Assembly: GCA_950295325.1 (NCBI GenBank)
Contig: OX485804.1
Coordinates: forward strand, 3,226,001 to 3,286,000
Reading direction: 5' to 3'
Length of the DNA stretch: 60,000 nucleotides
Source: Polytrichum commune
Taxonomy: Eukaryota > Streptophyta > Polytrichopsida > Polytrichales > Polytrichaceae
Shown here: in pieces, positions 24,644 through 37,598 of the stretch
Layout of the letters: the number at the start of each line of letters is the position of its first letter
How positions within the stretch are numbered: position 1 is the stretch's first letter
The notes under the pieces: model-generated
Database searches by the model: none
What the model saw: only the letters and a program-made list of their open reading frames with translations
Told to the model about the DNA's origin: nothing
Program-made: the position numbers and the translations under genes

Positions 24644-24755
24644 GGCCTTCATCTACCAGTTTGAAGTGAACTTGGACGGTCTCGGCCTTCTTGACCAATG
24701 ACAGATCTTAGAATGCAATGGTCACGGGCCTTCAGTTTTGTGTGTGAAGTGGTCC
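24644..24755. mobile_element. short Tourist-like MITE (112 bp)
   Basis: The right end reads GTGTGTGAAGTGGTCC|TAA and the left end TTA|GGCCTTCATC, giving TWA flanks. In reverse complement it aligns along most of its length with 55173-55285, including ccacttcacacacaa near one end and gtccaagttc near the other. Confidence 0.55.
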
Positions 24756-24758
24756 TAA

Positions 24759-25025
24759 GGGTTGGTTCACATGAGGACCCAAGTCCCAAATCCCATTCAT
24801 GTTAGCAAGTCCCAACATGGAGGCAAAATCCCAACTTTTGACCCCCAAGAAACCATTAAAACATGGTTGATTGTCATTAAAGTTGAATTTTGATCATTTT
24901 ATGCAAACACGCTCGCATGACTTGTGTTGAGAGTTGGGTCTAGTTTTTTGCTCAAAAAGTGTTGCCATGTAGGCATCCATGTCATGCTTGGGACTTAGGA
25001 CTTGGGAGCCCATGTGAATTGGCCC
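24759..25025. mobile_element. Tourist-like MITE (267 bp) abutting the previous one
   Basis: The left terminus is GGGTTGGTTCACATGAGG and the right terminus, inverted, is GGGCCAATTCACATGGGC. The repeats extend about 37 bp with mismatches. The left flank is TAA and the right flank TGA. The TAA at 24756-24758 also closes the 112-bp MITE to the left, so the element probably inserted at that target site. It is non-coding. Confidence 0.75.
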
Positions 25026-25029
25026 TGAT

Positions 25030-25220
25030 TGGGCCTTATTCGGTTAGTTCTCTTAATTGGACACATGTATTTGAGTGGTGTGTGATTAGTTGTAGATGTA
25101 AGAACAGACATAAAAAAACATATGTGTTTACAAGAGAGCCAAAACTCCGTGTTCAAAATTTGTTCATTATTATAGGTGCAATAGTCAATATGATTAAAGG
25201 ACCTATATGACCAATTAACG
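25030..25220 (+). repeat. REP-A dispersed element, copy F, truncated
   Basis: It begins ttattcggttagttctcttaa and continues with phrases shared with the copies near 26.8, 44.9, 45.8 and 54.8 kb (ttggacaca, gtggtgtgtgatta, aagaac, cctatat). Confidence 0.55.
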
Positions 25221-25309
25221 AGCGCAAGGATTTCCACTTTGAAAATATATAAGATGTTTTAATGAGTTTTTAAAATCAAGAGGCAAGTGGCTACATCCAC
25301 AATTTGGAT

Positions 25310-25563
25310 TTGTTAATCAGCTCGCACTAATTGCATGTTTCATATCCTACAATAAGTGGGTCAAGAGAGAAAAGTGTATGATTAGGGTCTGATTCTTAAC
25401 CCACTTCTCATAGGATATAAAACACGCAATTAATGCAAGATGATTAGCAAATCAAAATTGTGTTCATATCGATTTTTCCTCATTTGGAGCTCATATAAAT
25501 ATCTTATTCATTATCAAAATAAACATTCTTGTGCTCATTTGGTCATATACCCCCCCCCCCCCC
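25310..25563. repeat. REP-B dispersed element with internal foldback
   Basis: Arms near 25328-25363 and 25399-25434 (taattgcatgtttcatatcc / inverted taattgcgtgttttatatcc) form an imperfect stem. The segment that follows matches 53690-53850 (gcaattaatg, gatgattagcaaatc, gtgctcattt, ggtcatata). It ends in a C run at 25550-25563. Confidence 0.6.
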
Positions 25564-26774
25564 GCCCTCATGGATGCTCACTATTAAATAAATACCAAAC
25601 CTTGATGGGTATGTATCAACATTAAACACTTGCCAATTGCATTTTGAATTGTATCTCAAATGTATGTATTCAAGTGGATGTAGATTGGTATTTTGTGAAC
25701 CCCTTAAATAAGATTCAATAATGAATGGAAATTTGTTGTTGGGGATAAAGAAGACATTGCCAGCCTATGTCGTTAAGACAAGTGTGTGATGTATTTTATG
25801 CATGGGCTAGACCAATATGATTGTGGGTGGTTTCATGTAGCAAAGATTTGGACAAGTGTGTGAGTTGAAGGGGTGAAATCTAGCCTCTCCAATGCTTGTG
25901 TACCAAGCATGACATTAATCCTCGATGACTGTTAGGATGAGTCATGTGCCTTGGTGTGATTGTCAAATGCTTGTTACTTCATTTGCTCTCCAAATGATAT
26001 TTAACTGAAGATGTGCACCCAAATGAAGCATCTCTTACTAATTTTGTGGACATAGTCCAAAATATTTGGTTCATGACTTAACACAAAGGTTTGTCTATGA
26101 TTTGTTTCCATAATCAATCCTCAAATATGCAACCCAACTTTGGCATCTCCCATATTATCGTTATCTACATCACTAGATGGTTCCCTAGCATGTTCTTTCA
26201 TAGACTGGTGGTCAAATTTAGTATTACAAGAGTGTGAGAATGAGTATTTAGATTGGGCCCACACATTAGCAAATCGATGAGTATTCACGTGGCAAATTGG
26301 CTAGGGATATATCAGTTGTCATGCAACACAATGTTTGGGACATGAACCTCATGTTGAAATTTATATTGAGCTAGATGAGCATATTCAAAACCCAATGGAA
26401 AATTTCATGAATCTTACATTCAAGCACGTCAGGGCCACAAAACAAACCCTACATTTTGATTAATGTTTATTTCTTTTAAGACATACACACTATACTTTAA
26501 TGTTATGTTATGGTATCAAAATATGTGATGCAAGTTCATATACATATCACTTGTATTTGCACCTTTTGCTTTGTGTATGAGGGAGGAGTAACCTTATAGT
26601 GTCTAACCTCGGACACACGAGACACCCTTTGGCCTACTTTTAAGATCTTCTATCTTCCAATGCATGTCTGAGATTCTTCTTCTACACTTTTTACAATAAA
26701 TGCAGTCACAAAGTGAATCAAACCGTGCCAAAATGTATATGACACAACCCCCTCCTTGTTCCCTAACGTAGATG
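25564..26774. other. intergenic, nothing recognised
   Basis: AT-rich sequence with no convincing ORF, RNA gene or bounded repeat. Confidence 0.5.
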
Positions 26775-27440
26775 GGTCCTAAGTGGCTTGTTTTCTTAAT
26801 TGAACCCCTAGATTCTATTAGTATGTAGTTTGGTGAGAATCAAGGAGCAAACATCATAAAGAGATTCAACTACGTCTTCAATTACTATAAGTACTCTACA
26901 TTCAACAAATGAACACAATTGAGAGGACCTCTAGTAAAGAAAGCAACAATAGTGAACTTTAGATAACCATAACTACACTAAATGTGATATTTAGTGTTTG
27001 ATACACTAAAATACGAACGCATACACTAAATATCACTAACCCTATGTAAGTAAGTAACATTAAATGTAAAATCAAACATTAAATATCAACTATGGTAATA
27101 TGTGGAAGTTACATGCACGATTGTATTGTTAGTAACAATACGAAATAAAAAATAACAATGATAAAAGGAGAAGGGAGTTGGCAATAGGGAAGGTGGCAAC
27201 GCATTTATGTCTAACACTAATTATCAAAGAATTGAAAATTTGTGTTGAGTAGGATAGGGTGGTAACAACACTAAATTTAATCAAACACTAAGTATCATAT
27301 TTAGTGTAGTTTAAGGGAGGTCCATGTTCAATCCAATTTTACAAATGTTTCATCGTAGATTTGCTAAAGCAACACGAGTTTTATTGTGTAAACATAGTTG
27401 CTAGAAGTTGGAGAACGTGAAAAATGAACCAAATTATACC
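26775..27440 (+). repeat. REP-A dispersed element, copy A, interrupted
   Basis: It starts near gtggcttgttttcttaattg and ends near ggagaacgtgaaaaatgaac, matching the order seen at 44918-45252. A 341-bp inverted-repeat element (26971-27311) lies inside it. Confidence 0.55.
26971..27311. mobile_element. MITE with 32-bp terminal inverted repeats
   Basis: 26971-27002 (aactacactaaatgtgat...) is nearly the exact inverse of 27280-27311 (...atcatatttagtgtagtt); only two of 32 positions differ by eye. The interior repeats the phrase actaaatatcacta. It is non-coding and the superfamily is not clear. Confidence 0.75.
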
Positions 27441-29971
27441 ACATATCTTACCAATATATGGGGAGAATTAAGAGCATAGATCCTTGAGATCCTAGTGACT
27501 CCAACATCAACCACTTACATGTTGACATGTGTTGAGTTTTTTGGAAACACTAGGATCTCGACCGATAATGCCTAAAAATGTCACCGGACACTAAAAATGG
27601 TCAAACAAACAATATTGTCCCCTCTCAATTCCATGAGGCCTAGAAGAAAAGGAGGTGTTTGAGGCTGTTATTGAAGGGACTTTCGGGTGGGTTGGTGGAG
27701 GCCACTCAAAATCATGAGTTCTCGAGTTCGTTTCTTTAACCTCCACGTGCCACTCTAGAGTATAAAGTAGGTGTGCATTATTTGGATCACTTTCTCCTAC
27801 GCGGCTTGCTAGTGTGGGTTTAAACTTTAGGCATGCATGAATTGACCGTGTTATGTTCTCGTATAAATTACAAGCGATTAGGTCATCAAAGGTATACTTG
27901 AACATCTTGGGAGCATAAGTTTGACAATCACTTTTAAGGAGCGGAATCACTTTAGGACCACTTTCATATATCAAAATGTGTTTCATAGGGATACCTTCTA
28001 TCGCAATAGATGTTTGTTTGAACATGGCAAATCATTTATTTTTTCCACACCATTTGAAATTTGAGTAGGCATACATATTTGTTAATTTAAACCCATGTAG
28101 ATCTTGAATCCTCCCCCCCCCCCCCCCCTTCTCTCCTCCTACATAGCGACTTTATGAATCATGGAACATGTATGGGAGTTTGTGAGAAGTAACACAAAGT
28201 CACCTAGATTTTCTTAATGCTTAACTTATCATATACAAAGAGTGATGTCGGACTATTAGAAACCAACTTTTTAGCATGTCCTACTGGGATGGGCGGACCA
28301 AGCTAACATTGCATAGGCTTATCCAATATTTAGGAGAATGGGTCCCATGCACATTCATTATTTTAGATCCCAATGTCTCTCAAAGTTTGAGAGGTGGAAA
28401 GAGCCCAGGGTGGCAACTCAAACAAATAATTACATGGGGCTCGATTGAAAATTTCACAAAGGCATAAATGATATACACATAATCGTACATGTAATCTAGA
28501 TTATGTTCCAAGTAATTTGAGTTCAAGAGTTTCAAAAGAGAAGCGAGAGAGAAACCACCAAGAGAAGTCGGGAAAATAGTTAGGGTTAGGAGTTACAAAC
28601 CAAAATAATCTAGATTATCTTCAAATTTTTGTAGATTATATAGATTATAATCAGGTATGATGGAGACTAGATGATGGACGAGCCCCCCTATCCAATAGAA
28701 AGTCCACATTATTTTCAAATTATTAATGTATTATAATACATAGACATGTTCAAATAAAAATTAATAAAAAATCATGTATTATGGACAGTCTCGATGTGCA
28801 CTACATTACTCCATTCTAAATTATGTAAAAAACTTCTTTGGTATGAATGTACAAGGATAATATGGATGGATTATCTATTACAAAATATTTTGCACTAGTT
28901 GCCAGTCCAGGGTCAAAAGGAAGCCTCAAAATTTCACCCAACTTTCAAATTAGACTCCAATACACATCGAGCTATATAACAAGCTCTTAGCACAAAGTTT
29001 TCTCAAAGAAGGATCAATCCCACGGTTTTGTCCCTCTTTGAGGGACTTTGTGGATAACACTAATGGATAATTTAAATTTCATTCATGCAACATGGTGATT
29101 GGGTTCAAACCACCATCTCTACTTTAGACAAAATAAATTTATAGAGGATCGAGGTTTGGGTCACGGAGTCCCAAAAGGTTACAAAGGGTTCGTTGAAACC
29201 GTCCACCAATGTGAGGCGACTCCCTTCACATTTAAAGAAATTGTCCAAAACATGTGCTAGGGTTGCCCTAAACAACTACTCGTGATATATTTATCAATGC
29301 ATGGTAAGACCAATGCGCTCAAATTCACGTCGGATTACCCAACCTTGGTTATTTATTTATGCACCAGTTTTTGAAAAAAAAAATACACCCACAACGAAAA
29401 ACGATACCTTATTTTCAAAGTCTCCACTTGTCATAAGAGAAACATTGGGTACTCCTTTCACACACTTTTGAGCCTAGCAATGGATGACCGGATTGTTGCG
29501 GTTACATTTTTAACGTTTATCTTTCACTTCAAAGGCTATGTAACCACCATGTAACACAAGCGGATAAACGTGTTACATTGCCACTTGTGTTTTGGCCATT
29601 GAGAGAAATTACTAGTGTGAACATGTTCCAATGCTCCCATCATTGCATTGAGGTAATGCGGAGGCTTATATTTCAATACCTCTATAAATAGATTCGGTGT
29701 TGTGATACAAAGTATCCCACTCCATAGTTACAAAGGATTTTTGTTCATGTGTTTGTGTGTATTCTTAGATCCCTTTTTGGATAACCTATACTAAAAATGG
29801 CTTGTTGCCAAACCTATCAAGTGTTTTACTAAGTGTAGTTTAATAGCATGACTCCGACCATTATATTAATTATATAAGCAAACAATTTGCAACCCTCATG
29901 ATGTTGTTTTTATAAAGAAAACAAATATACCTCGTTGAGTTGTAAAGGCAATACATACTCTTAGGCATCAA
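27441..29971. other. intergenic; unrecognised ORF and C run
   Basis: A 144-codon minus-strand ORF (28025-27591) starts with ATG but shows no domain, transmembrane segment or homologue I recognise and lies in repeat-rich DNA. I do not call it a gene. A C16 run lies at 28113-28128. The rest shows nothing recognisable. Confidence 0.4.
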
Positions 29972-30304
29972 CACTAATAGAAAATCATATCCAAAAAAAC
30001 GGAAGAAGCCGAAACCGGTTACGGTTCTTTTAACTAGCTTGACCTGCAGTCGTTAGACGATTATAGATTTTATTTTTTTTCATTTTGCGACTGCAATTTG
30101 ACATGTGTGGGACGTGTAATATACCGTTCGAAAGGTATTTTCAAGACCATCCCAAAATTATATTACACACCCCCAAATGTTTTAAATTTCAATCGCTATA
30201 CCATAAAAAAATGCAGTCGTTTAGCAACAACATATCATGTTGGTCAAAACAATCGCAACTGATCAAATTGCGGTTTGTTTTTTTGGCGTAGTTTTCTACT
30301 AGTG
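29972..30304. mobile_element. CACTA-type MITE, copy 1 (333 bp)
   Basis: It starts CACTAATAGAAAATCATA and ends TAGTTTTCTACTAGTG, matching the EnSpm/CACTA terminus pattern CACTANNAGAAAA. The interior shares phrases with 37269-37598 (gtaatataccgtt, catgttggtcaaaa). It is non-coding. Confidence 0.8.
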
Positions 30305-31687
30305 CATATACAAGTTTTTTTTAGAAAAAAAAACTATTCGCGAAGAAAACATTCGCATTGTATCCTCCAAACATAACTTTGACTACATTATGTATGGTGA
30401 TTAGTATGGGCCATGATCCTCGAGAAATACCCATACTAGTCTTCCACAATGGAGATGGCCTTTCCCACAATGGTTGGTTGATACATAATTAACATGAAAT
30501 ATTATCTATGCACAATGGAGCAGGCGGTGGTGGTGAGGCCACCACCACCGTTCCCAGCCGCTTGTAAATTGTGGGCATGAACAACAAAGTGGCATAAAGG
30601 GATCATTGGGGCCCCCATGTGAAAGTGAATCATAATTCATATGCACATGTGCAATGGCCAAGATGACAAGGTCCAAACTAGTACAAATACATGACACAAA
30701 TATCATTTTCCCCCGTCTATGGGAGGAGTTTGAAATTTCATGTTGAAACTATATTTTGAGAAACCCATGTTTTGTTAGTTCACATTCATGTATAACTAAT
30801 AGTCCACTTTGAGTTGTAAGTGACAATGTTCTTCTACTATTATAATGACCATAAGTTCTTTATGATATTTAGTGTCCCTAACTACTTGACGTTACACGAT
30901 CCTATGATTATTTCACATAGGATTCCTTTCTCACAATTTAAGTACATACCAATAGTATGAACACTATATAATGTAATATACCTCACTTGATAGAAGATTG
31001 GAAATTTACAATCTTAAAATCAAGACTACATAACCCCAAATTATATGTGACTATAATTGCCATCAAAAGAATTATAATGCAAAGGGGTCGATAAAGGTTA
31101 AATGTAACCTCTCAAACCCTTACGATGTTTAGCACCTCCTTTACAAATTGCTTTGAGTCAACATCTCCCATTAATTGCCGTTACAACGTTTCATTGTTCT
31201 AACTATAAAACCATTTGTTGGTCCAAATTTATGAGCACAACTAGGAATTCCATTCCTTGATACACTCAAATGTGGAATATAGAATGATTCAACGTGGTTG
31301 CACATCCCCCAAAACGGGGTTGACCTAAACACCGCAAAACTCTAGCCAAAGATAGGAAGATAGACACACCGACTTGCTAAGAACCCACCGTACTATGACC
31401 TCCCTTGCATCTAAGTTAGCACTTTTGGCTTGAGGTTGACCCATACATGTGAATCATGAATAGGTAATATTTGTAGGTCAATGTGTAGATGTTTTTAGCA
31501 AGTTGTAGCTTGTCTTGTGCCTTATCTCCACGACAACTATGTGGATACATTTCCATTAAGAAGTGAAAATGGAATGTCGATGTCAACGAGACTTCTGGCC
31601 AACAACCTTATAAAAGATGACCACATATAATCTAACACTAAGAAGAAAGAGAAAAACATAGTTTTTGTTTCTCCTGTTTGTTAACTA
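30305..31687. other. intergenic, one GC-rich mini-hairpin
   Basis: The only structure noted is the pair cggtggtggtg / caccaccaccg at 30525-30550. No gene is recognised. Confidence 0.5.
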
Positions 31688-31973
31688 CTCCCTCCGTCCC
31701 AAAATGATTGTCTATGTTCTTAACTTTAGCGAGATTAAGGCATGCTAACCATTGACCAAGTGGTTGTAAGTACGAATCTTAGAATAGAAAAACAATAATT
31801 ACTCCGAAACACCCCTTGAAAGTTGCGGCGTCGAAAGACTTCTTGATGACGCAAGTTTGGCACAAAAATGTTTGACTTCGAGCCTCAAATTTCTAGCCAG
31901 GCAGATCAACTGGAGAATCATTTTGGGACTAAAAATTCCGGGAGGCATGACAATCATTTAGGGATGGAGGGAG
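31688..31973. mobile_element. Stowaway-like MITE (286 bp)
   Basis: The left end is TA|CTCCCTCCGTCCCAAA and the right end, inverted, is CTCCCTCCATCCCTAA. The inverted match extends to gattgtc, giving a 25-bp repeat with three mismatches. The terminus CTCCCTCCGT and a TA target are the hallmark of plant Stowaway/mariner MITEs. The right-hand TA has decayed to CA. Confidence 0.9.
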
Positions 31974-33114
31974 CACAACAAATAGGCATGTCACATTGCA
32001 TTGTCCATCCAATGGCCTTGCTAAATATGTAAAAGGTAAATAGCCATCAACCTCATTGTATTTTTATGGCTCATTGTGAAGATCTTATTCTATGAACTTA
32101 TACCACAGGTGCCCATACAAGATTAGTTTCAAAATTCAATTTTTTCTAAAGTTGATGTGCAATCTGCAAGACTAGAAATCAAGTTGACCTTTTGAAAAAA
32201 ATAAAAATAAAAATCACAGGTGAATATGACATTTTCATGAATCCTATGTTAACTATAAAAGCAAATATTCTCCTTCTTTATGAATAAATGTATAGAGCTC
32301 CCAATTGTGTTGAATATTGAGTCTAATAAATTTCAAACCAAATTGTCCAACCCTTATTCAACAATGTTTTTGGATGGCCGTTCTTAGATTCACACTTAAC
32401 TACACATGACTCAAATGCAGGTGATCAAATTAGGCCCTAACCACCATGCACCACTCATAATTGGTGATGGTTATTGCCACCCTCACCCCTAAGATTATAT
32501 GCTCGAGTTTCATAGGCTTTTCATTAGGTCTTACTTAGCTCCAAATTAACATCCACATGTCGACAAACTATTGAGGGAGTTCATAATATTTGCTTCTTTG
32601 AGAACATGATGGAATTTGGAACATTGCATTCACATACACCATCATATAAAGTTGGGAACTTGCAATTCTACATACATGTAAGTTCAAATGTTTTCACACA
32701 ACGGTCACGTGTGGTTGGCATGTATGTTTGTTTCAAGAGCCTTGTTTTTCTCACAATAACTACAAATTATAAGTTCATTGGTTGTATCATGGAGCATAGT
32801 TGTTGGTTTCATTGGCATTCTTTGTCCATAATAGGAATACCTCGATTATGCCTATAATACATGTAAAGTGTGGATATATACCATGGTGTGAATCAAACTA
32901 CCTTGCTAAATTGAAGTGCACATGTGGAGATCGAGATTTCGTATTTCATTGTATTCCCTTGATAAATTACAATGCAAAAGTAATTTTAACCAACGATTTA
33001 ACCACAAACAGTTAAGTACACAACACCTTGTCAAAACATCACGTTCAAACTTCAAGTTTAATGGATATTCCACCAAGAAATAGGTAACTAGAAGAATCCT
33101 CTCTCTCCTTTGTG
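31974..33114. other. intergenic, nothing recognised
   Basis: AT-rich sequence with no convincing gene or bounded repeat. Confidence 0.5.
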
Positions 33115-33738
33115 TGGGTACCTACTTAAGTATGCACTTTGACATGGAGTTGTTGGTGCGCACTTTACTCATATCGCTTTCTAGGCCCTCTGATTTAATG
33201 AATCGTAATGGGAAACAGATGAAACTTGAGGCAACCCGCTTGACTGAATCCTAATGATGTGAAATCATTGCAAAGTTAAGCAAGCTGAATGCGTCGAGCA
33301 AGCAGGCGCTAGGGCGGGAGTACAAAGTCAGTGAAGGCGCCATCTGGAAAGTTTGGGAGAATTGCGGAGAACATACTGCAACGAAATCTAACCTATCGAG
33401 ACACTTGTTGAATCTAAAAACGCTACCAACTTAAAAGGTTTCGAAGCTCTACATAACATTGTCCTTGACATCGACAACCAATTGCTTTGCTCCAATGTTC
33501 AAACGGAAGTTGGACAAATGTATGATGAACTACGACAATCATTTGAGACGTTTCAGTGAAACGTTAACAAATTGACATTTAATGTCAAGCATAAAAAATT
33601 CATGCTTTCGCGGCAAATGACTATGCATGACATGTTTAAACAATAAAGTATGAACCCTAATTTTTGTCAAAAAAATTGCACACTTAACCGGGAATCCGGG
33701 ATGCGTACTTAAATGGGTGCGTACTTAAGCGGGTGGAT
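33115..33738 (+). pseudogene. Tigger/pogo-like element remnant
   Basis: The ends carry an inverted motif (ctacttaagtatgcac on the left; inverted, cgcttaagtacgcac on the right). The reading frame near 33252-33400 encodes a helix-turn-helix-like piece, LNASSKQALGREYKVSEGAIWKVW, which I compare with the N-terminal DNA-binding domain of pogo/Tigger transposases. A frameshift and a stop follow and no DDE domain is left. Family assignment is tentative. Confidence 0.4.
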
Positions 33739-34856
33739 TATTGTACTTGAATAAAGTGCCATCATCGAGCCATTATATGAGGTCACCACTTTAACTATAC
33801 TTTTTGGAGAATTCTAAATATCGTATTAATGTAATTGCACCCAAAAATTGTTTGGCTCATGCATGTGCCACTATATGGGCTTTTGCCACCGCTTATCATT
33901 GCAAACGATATTGTTAGTAGAAATTTAAAGAAAATGCTTGCTTATTAAAGATCAAGTGGATACTCCTTGCACGTTATTTTATCACCACTCTCAAAGGAAA
34001 TTGTAATGTTTCTAAAAACCTCCAAGTATTGTAAGTTTAAGCCCTTCTAAAATTGCCAAACATAATATCTTGCACATTACAATAATTTACTTATTTTTGT
34101 AGAATATTGTGATGCTATGTTATACCACATATGCACCACATCAAACCAAACTCATTAAATTAGTGACACAATTTAAAATGATAAAGCCCACTCTATAAAG
34201 ATGGTTAGCAAGATGAACATGTAAAGACCAATGAGAAGCGGACACGTGGCTAAACATAGTGAACATGGTTGTCATCGGGGAAGAAGAAGTGAGAATAATA
34301 GGGTCCTTTGAAATAGTTACCATACTTCACGGTAGATGTCACTCTCTAGAAACCAAATTCAAGATTTTTTTATCTTGGTGGACCAATGGAGACGGACATG
34401 TGGCAAAAGTTCTAGAAGTTACGGAGCAAAGACTTTGGGAACGGAATAAACAGGACTTTAGAATTTTGCATAAGTACTTGCAAGTTGTCACTATGAAGAA
34501 CACAAGTCAAAAGTTCATTCACATGTAGTTGGTGCCAATAGCTAACAAAGTCTAAGTTGTCACATCCAATGGGAAATAATTGCACATTGTAAAGGCTTCT
34601 ATAATGGCATGGCCATTCTACCTTGATTTCTCATATAGAATACGATGTTCTTGGCGATTATTTTAGAACATCAATATAGGTTTGTAAAATTTCCAAGAGA
34701 ATGCTAAAAGAACGTCAAGGTATGAGATTAAAGTTACGAAAATGCTAAAGTTTTGGATGTTTTGTATTTTCAAAAAACCATGTCAAGACTTTTCAAAGAT
34801 GATTATATAAATATAAATATACATATGCGTACACACATATATATATGTGTGTATAT

Positions 34857-34892
<36 letters not shown>

Positions 34893-37268
34893 GAGATTTG
34901 TAAAATTAAATTGTTATGAGTCCCATGATAAGGGACCAAGTAGTGGAATGTCACAACGATGTCATAAGTATGAACAACTACATTGTTGTCATGAAAATGA
35001 TCCTTCTAAAAGACGACTTCAAACACAACAACCTCATACTCACGAATCTTTGGAACAATTAGAGAAAATTGGATGAATGTCAAAATTCTCATGTAACTGA
35101 AGGTAGAAACACCCAATTATGAAACTTAAATTTTGTTACAAAAGAAGCAACCATGTACTTCACCATATGAATATTGGTTATACTATTCCAAGGACTAGAA
35201 ACGCAACTCATTTGTTGAACATCCAATTGGGGGGGGACCATATGACAAGAAAGGTCACATTAGAGGATTATGACATTGAACTTTTCTACATAAATTATAC
35301 ATGTTATGATTCACGTGATCTCAATGTCACTATGCTCAATATGCAGTTGCTAATCCAAATAAAATGTTGCATGATTTGTCTCTAAGTTAAGCAAGGGATT
35401 GTAGTGCTCAAAGTGTCAATGCGATAGAGGCTTCTACCGTACCGCATCGTTGACATCCCTTGCCATGAAGAAACTCTCCAAGAATCTAGAATCAAGAAAA
35501 ACGAAAACGATGAAAAGGAAATCGTCTTTGATGGAAAAGGAAACGAGATCATCTGCAAAGCATTGACCGATGGTGTACGAAGGTTTTGAGGATTAAGTTA
35601 CGTACAAGTCAATATTTTATGAGATGTGAACCCTAAATCTCACGAGCTTTGTCAAAATCAACACGGGGTTGTCGTAATTTGTCCTGTGACAAAGGACCAC
35701 ATAAGTTGTTGAATTATCACATCAAAATCCAAAGAATGGACAACGACCCCATTTCTCATTATTGAAATCAATCACATGAAAGCCGACAACTTGAAACGCA
35801 ACAATTTTCAATGTGATTATCTTTAAATACGTTTAATCAACATTGTGAATCTTTAGATATGAAGCTTATGGTGGGACACCGATGTTCCATATTACATTGG
35901 TCAAACCCCGAAGTCCAAGTCAATGTCAAAAGTGGTCAGTTGAAAGTGATAAAAGCGGCGTTCAGATTATCTCAACATCATGTACATGTTTTGATGTTCG
36001 AAGTTGGTTTTTATTTTTGACCACTTACAACCACAAAACCAATCATTAAGGAGGCTCTAGTTTAATCAGTGTCCCGCCATAAGGTTCATATGGCCATTGT
36101 CAACACCATGAAATTGTGAGGGATTTTCTGACCCATCCAAAGTTGTTCCATGGAAAATTGAGACTGAATTTTGTGGGGTCACATGCCTTCAACTTTAGTG
36201 TAAAACAACGTGATTAGGTTCGGAATCAAATGATAAATTCATGATCATATTGTTAGTTTGTGTGGTTTTTTTATTTTTTATTTGTTATTTTTTTTACTTT
36301 TACAAAAAAAAAAAAAATCGAGGATTGTGAGATTTGAAGTGTCACAATCTTCCAATATTATGTTTAGATATGCTACTTTGATGTAAGAGCTTCATGTATA
36401 ATATCGTGGTCCATGAAACATTGTCCATTTCATGTTAGTCAGGGTCCCATTTGGTTTATTCAATTTTTGACATTTTTGTGGTGCTTTGGTCCATGAGCTT
36501 CAATATAGAATAAAGTGGAACATTTCAAACTCATATCATTTCCATGAACTAGAAATGTTAGATCTCAATGGTCATAGGACCCCAAGCTCCATCTAGAGTG
36601 TCCATATGTATCTGATTTAATGAACTTTACTTATTAAACAAAGTTGTGAAGAGTGAACTCTAGATTGCATCGGTCTTGTTCATTGATCCACACCAAATTT
36701 AAGTAACCATTGCATCTAGTCGACTTTTGGTTCAATTGACTAAAAACATGGTTGCATAACATGATTGATATTGGCAAAAGTCATAACTCATGAATACTAA
36801 AACTTTTGTACAATCAATGTTTTTGTTAACTAGAGGACGAATTAAAGGTCATTGAGGAGACTAAGTTTGAGAAACACCATGGTGCCTTGCCATATTTTGA
36901 ACCAATTAATTTTTAAAATAATTATTTATAAATTCATGAAATATTATAAATCATAAAATTGGTTAGTTGAACATATATGCTGAGTACGTTCATAGAAATT
37001 GGCCACATATTTGGCACTTGCAAAGGTGTTATGTGCATGTATACATGATGCAAAGCTTTGGATATTGGACCAAGATTATGTAATTTTTTTTTTGTGAAGC
37101 ATACCAAGGTGATTAGATGCCTAACAATCACAATATGGGGGTAGGATATGAGTTTCCGAAAAATGTTGAGGCTCATTTTCGAGTCTCCTTGTATATCGAG
37201 GGTGATTAAGTGTTGTGCAAATTTCCAAATCTGTGATAAATATTTAAGAGATCCCGAGGAAGTATATT
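33739..37268. other. intergenic; microsatellite and scattered short ORFs
   Basis: A TA/CA microsatellite fills 34801-34894. Small ORFs between 34259 and 35385 show no family I recognise. A segment at 35485-35590 shares short phrases with 38890-38976 and 39190-39275. Poly-A lies at 36304-36317. No gene is called. Confidence 0.45.
34801..34894. repeat. TA/CA microsatellite
   Basis: Alternating (ta)n and (ac)n tracts, including an uninterrupted CA run of about 25 bases near 34855-34879. Confidence 0.95.
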
Positions 37269-37598
37269 CACTAGTAGAAAACTATGCCAAAAAGAACCGG
37301 AACCAAAAATTGGTTGCAGTTGTTTTGACCAACCTTATTTGTAGTTGTTAAACGATTGCAATTTTTTCTTTTCGTTTAGTGACTGAAATTTTACAAATTG
37401 GGAGCATGTAATATACCATTGGAAAGGTTTTGAAAATACCTTTCCAACGGTATCTTACACGCTCCAGAATTATTAAAATTTCATTAGGAATAAGAAAAAG
37501 AAAACTATGTAGTTCTTTAGCGACTACCAATCATGTTGGTCAAAAAAACCATAGCCGATTTTGGCTGCAATTTTTTTCAGCATAGTTTTCTACTAGTG
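37269..37598. mobile_element. CACTA-type MITE, copy 2 (330 bp)
   Basis: It starts CACTAGTAGAAAACTATG and ends CATAGTTTTCTACTAGTG, an almost exact inverted repeat of 18 bp. It is related internally to 29972-30304. An internal hairpin (ttggaaaggt / acctttccaa) lies near 37420-37450. Confidence 0.88.

Noticed and set aside
27591-28025. 144-codon minus-strand ORF
   Set aside because: It has an ATG and reasonable length, but no recognisable motif and no splice partners, and it sits in repeat-rich DNA. It is mentioned only as an unrecognised ORF.
34259-35385. Cluster of small plus-strand ORFs (34259-34528, 34753-35076, 35119-35385)
   Set aside because: No shared frame, no splice signals that join them, no domain; one spans a microsatellite.
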